From the NCBI GenBank assembly GCA_013350335.1, contig CM023536.1:41548314-41612313 (forward strand): 64,000 bases of DNA, written 5' to 3'. This DNA is from Chimonanthus salicifolius (lineage: Eukaryota > Streptophyta > Magnoliopsida > Laurales > Calycanthaceae). Of this stretch, positions 60,151 to 64,000 are shown piece by piece. The notes under the pieces were generated by a model, which searched no databases, was not told where the DNA came from, and saw only the letters and a program-made list of their open reading frames with translations. Made by a program: the position numbers and the translations under genes. How positions within the stretch are numbered: the stretch's first letter is position 1; each line of letters starts with the position of its first letter.

Positions 60151-61560
60151 AGAGGAGGGTGAATAGGACAATCTCCAATTTTTTGGTCCTTTGAGAATTT
60201 CTTGATTAATTAAAATTTAATAAAGTGGAATAGTAAAATTAATCAAGATAGAAGGTGTTGTGTGAGCAAGAGATGTGCTAAATAATTTTAACATTCACAC
60301 AAGCATTTCATCAAATACAAGGACACTCGATATATAGTGGTCTGGTTTAAATAAACCTACATCCACTGTTGGCCTCACCCAATCTAGGACTATCCCAAAC
60401 ATACTATGTAGGGAATTACACTCTCACTAAAAGAGTAGGAATTTCACCTACACAATCCCTCTTAGTTTTGAAAGGTTCGACCTTCACTGGTCTAATTCCT
60501 TATCCCTCTATTTTTTTATAGTGGTTCAAGCTTCTTTGCCTTAATCCACTTCACAAGATGTTTGAAATAAGAACACAAGAGACACCTGCCTTTGAAGCTC
60601 AAGCTTGATGTAGATGTGTTTCTTAAATAGCTCTCCCAGTGTGATCTCGTTGATGATGAAGATGTACATTTGTATTAGCAATCACAAGTTTGGGAAATGG
60701 CTTCTAGGATAGAAGATATGAAAGTTGAATCCTAGATCTAGATTTCTTTTATCTCTTAATCATAATCAAATATGAGATTGGCTTTCAAAATGATTTACCA
60801 CATAAGATGTTTAGAGAGAGAGAGAGAGTGAAGGAGAGTGAATCTCAGATGTTTGCCTCTGATTTTCCAATTTCCAAAAGCTCTAACCCTCAAGAAAATC
60901 TGGAGTTTAAATAAGCAAACCCGAAATTTTCAAAACACAAAAGCGGACAATCGATCGTGCTCACAATGGATCCTGGTGCATTGAATTTGTTCTCCACCAA
61001 TATGACCGTTGTGCATTAAATGCAACCCAACTTTTCAAAAATGGTCACCTAACGATCGATCATGTGCCACGATGTATCGTGCAATTTAGTGACGATGGGT
61101 CGTCCACTAATTATTGGATTGTCCTGAGACCAGCTAAGTTTGACATTGTTTGTCCAAAGCAAAACTTTAAAAACCTAGGCCGATGGATCGTGAACCCGAT
61201 GGATCGGCCTTGTCCCAGACGATGGATCGTGTGCTCGATGGATGTGTCATATTTGTCATGATGGGTCGCAGACATACGATTGTATCGTCCTGAGACAAAC
61301 CTTGTTTGACAATCCATTCCAAACCAGAACATTTGTTTTTTCTAGACCATAGATCGCAATACCACGATGGATTGTCTTCTGTCATTGGCGATGGATCTCC
61401 AGACACGATGTGTCGGCATGACAGTAAAATTAATGGCTTAAACATTAAGTCCATGTTCTGATTTTGGTCTCAAACACTCACTAGGCTTTGTTAATTTACC
61501 AGATGTGATATCTAAGCCTAGGCAATGTCAACCTAGAGGTGTGGAGTCCACCCTAGAGTC
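60150..61560 (-). mobile_element. Old LTR-like sequence
   Basis: CTAGAGGAGGGTGAATAGGA at 60158 is a common plant retroelement LTR edge (minus orientation). Inside, 60950-61420 repeats CGATGGATCG-type words at least eight times. No coding domain, so the element class is unknown. Confidence 0.35.
60950..61420. repeat. Dispersed CGATGGATCGT word cluster
   Basis: CGATCGATCATG, ACGATGTATCGTG, ACGATGGGTCGT, CGATGGATCGTG, CGATGGATCGGC, CGATGGATCGTGTGC, CGATGGATCTCC and similar words recur at irregular 20-60 bp spacing. Several are near-palindromic. Confidence 0.6.
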
Positions 61561-61702
61561 ATCTATGACCAATTACCTTCTATGATTGCCATACACTTGT
61601 TGATCCGTTGAATCTTCAATGATCTTTCATTCTTAGACTAGATTCAACGAACATTTGAGTCTTGATTCAACCAACACTTGAATCTTTATTCTTGAGCTTC
61701 AT

Positions 61703-62003
61703 TGTGAGACCCTGACTCGGTCCAGACAGCCAAGTCCAAAGAGGGCCAATCCAAGTGAAGGAATGCGAGTGGGAGTGGGAAAAAGGATCTCACATAGGAA
61801 ATGAGGGATTTTTGCATGGGGTTTATAAGTGGTTTTACCGCCCTTCAACCAATGTGACGCGTTTTGGGCCTATCCCTAGTGAGCCAGGCCCAATCCAAAC
61901 CCGTGCGGGCTCGTACGTGTACGTGCACACGTGTGGGCCCCGAGGGGCCAATTTCACACTGAGTTGAGCCCTAAGCCCTGGTTTTTCGGGTCGGGTTGTT
62001 ACA
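61703..62003 (+). mobile_element. Solo LTR, 301 bp, Ty3/gypsy-like, with TTCAT duplication
   Basis: Begins TGTGAGACCCTGACTCGG, ends GGGTCGGGTTGTTACA. Flanked by TTCAT at 61698-61702 and 62004-62008, an exact 5-bp target duplication. TGTGA(G/C)ACCC starts are common in plant gypsy LTRs. No internal region or second LTR is present, so it is a recombination-derived solo LTR. It is GC-richer than its surroundings. Confidence 0.85.
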
Positions 62004-62008
62004 TTCAT

Positions 62009-64000
62009 CTTCAATGTAATGCTTCACCTAAGTCACGAAATTGACAAATAAGTGACTCGACAAGGCGAGGCACTAACAATCCATTTAATCCTTGACAGAT
62101 GTGTTTTTATTTATTGCTTTATGTAAATCATGCCCACATGAAGATGTGAATAGGTTTTTACTTTCTTTCCTTTTCTTTTTAATTATTTTGGTCAATTAGA
62201 AAGATTGAACGCGTAAGGTTGAAGGGATTTTCATTAGCCTATTTAAAGGCTTCATTGTAAGCATTTTACACATTGAATAATATTGAATTATTTGGAATTT
62301 TCTCTTGACTCCATGGGAGTTGTGTTTTGGGAGGTTTCTCAACCTAAGGCTAGACTTTGTTCAAATTTGTGCAAGAAAGTATCAGTAATTTATAATTCAA
62401 TTGCATTTATGGGTTTTAGATTAATAGTACTATTTTTGAAATTGATCTATCTCTTTTAAATTTCGCTTCTGCAATTCTAATCCTTTTAAATTAAGAGAGA
62501 CTTTAATCTGAATTCCATATGCGTAATTGAATTCTTAGGAACCTTGTTGATGTGATTTTTTGGTTCCCAAGCTCGTATCATGCAGAATCCTTTCATTAAC
62601 AGTAATTGTTCGCTCGGGTCCTCAGAGACCATACTCTGAAAATTGCACTTCTGGATTGGATTTCATTAAATTCAACCCAGGTCTGCATTATTTGGTAATC
62701 AGAGATTCAGATTGCCATCAATTAACAATAAAAGCAAAATTAATAGGAATTTGTTGTTGCCTTGCGAATATCTTACATTAATGTTCAGCTGCGCAATTTC
62801 AACATCAAGTCCTTTGCTACATTTTTGTTTTAATTTTTGGACTCTGATTTGTAATACAAACAATATTGCTACGAACCGGTGTATTTGAGAAAATCTACAC
62901 TTTCATGACCTCTACTTGCTTTTATCAATCTGTACTCAAACCAGGTTGTTGAGCAGTAGTGCTTGAAGAATGGAGACTATTAGTGGTTGATTTGAAGCCG
63001 CGTAATCTGTATAATTGAAAATCCAGTACAACCCTTATAGCAAACGTTGTATTACAAAATTTTCTAGCATCTATAGGAAAACTTAAAAATTCTAATTTTT
63101 TACAGCAGATAGGTATTTTTGTGAGCATTCTAAAAATACCTCATTTGCCTCAATTTGAGTTTCCTAGGCCATGATATTGTTGTCTTATTGAACTATTATA
63201 GAACTACCATTCTGACAGCAGACTGGGATTAACTGTTTTTGATCAATCAAATCAAATCCAAAAATTTTGAATTTTTTTAAGGGATAGATCTTTCTTTTAG
63301 ATCTTTCACTCCAACGTTCCTAGCCTGAGATATTGCATTATTAGTGGATTGATACCAAACTACATATCATATTACAATTTGGAAATTGATCTCCTGTTAC
63401 AATCAGTTTTTATATTGTTAAACCTATTCCAAAAATTCTAAAATTTTGAGCGTAGCTAGATCTCTTTGTATAATTTCTAGAAATATAAAGCATGCTTAAA
63501 TCCGAGTTCTGTATCTCCGATTATGAATTATTTCGTAACGATACGCAGAAGTAGATTGGGCAAAATCTGAGATTGCAGTCCCTGATTTTCACTATGTTGT
63601 AGCGTTGATTTGACATAATATTTGGATCTAATTTGTTTTTTACAGTTGGTAGATCTCTCATTTATCTTTCCAGCGGTATACAGTTTGTGATTTTTGGACT
63701 TCTGTAGCTCCAATTGTGGAATTTTTTCGTAATAGTGCACAGAGTTTCTGGGTAGCAAACTAGTTGTTAGTAGAATAAACAACCAAGAAGGTAGTGTATT
63801 GGAAAAAAAATTCAACAGTTTGGGCCGTGTTTTGAAGTGAATTTCTCTTCCTTTATAGGTCTTTGGTACCGGGGATTCTCGAGATTTAATTGTGTGGGTT
63901 GACTGGACTTATTACTTGTGTAAATTTTGTTCTTAGCAGCACACAACTTTTCCAGTTTTAGTGCTAACTTGCTCTTGTGCAATAGTTCCCGCCATGACTC
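62009..64000. other. Unassigned, probably old retroelement sequence
   Basis: No domain on either strand. Near 62230-62300 TATTTAAAGGCTTCATTGTAAG and GAATAATATTGAATTATT resemble an LTR promoter and R region, but no boundaries can be set. Confidence 0.3.

Overview
The window is nuclear DNA from a flowering plant. Spliced exons, very long introns, plant-type Ty1/copia and Ty3/gypsy (chromovirus) retrotransposons, L1-type LINEs with a C-terminal RNase H, and hAT-like MITEs all fit this. Nothing bacterial or organellar is visible. I cannot name the species; long introns crowded with nested old transposons recall magnoliids, Nelumbo and other early-diverging angiosperms, but that is only an impression.

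One host gene is recognisable. It is a plant guanylate-binding protein (GBP, dynamin-superfamily large GTPase) on the + strand, with 16 exons between 6960 and 45784. Together they encode 571 residues plus a partial first codon. The signal-peptide/start exon is missing and probably lies left of the window. The phases of all 16 exons join without a frameshift, provided that a 7-nt micro-exon (24184-24190) and a 20-nt exon (25232-25251) are included. The protein has the P-loop, the DTEG switch II, an RDF motif, a helical GBP C-domain and three hydrophobic C-terminal segments. Two introns of about 13 kb (7063-20473 and 30818-43742) hold most of the transposon load.

Layout. 1-4003: a minus-strand LTR element with a short degenerate gag. 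4004-5590: the 3' half of a + strand LINE. 5591-6959: unassigned. 6960-45784: the GBP gene. Intron 1 contains a degraded minus-strand copia element (about 8190-17764). That element carries a LINE (13821-15442), a hAT-like MITE (12503-13160) and a repeat-rich insert (about 9009-12280). A further LINE fragment with an 18-bp target duplication sits at 18703-19168. The intron after exon 14 contains a minus-strand LINE split by a chromovirus (34581-41493), which is itself interrupted by two MITE-like elements. After the gene come a LINE-like insertion (46573-47690), a 1.55-kb MITE-like element with internal tandem repeats, a pyrimidine minisatellite, a complete but dead copia element with a perfect 5-bp target duplication (51127-57391), LTR remnants, and a 301-bp solo LTR with a perfect 5-bp target duplication (61703-62003).

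The host gene is the only sequence likely to make a functional product. Every autonomous-type element carries stops, frameshifts or deletions. I found no tRNA, rRNA or CRISPR. The features most worth following are the micro-exons, the uniformly antisense LINEs in the gene, and two MITE families with unusual internal structure.
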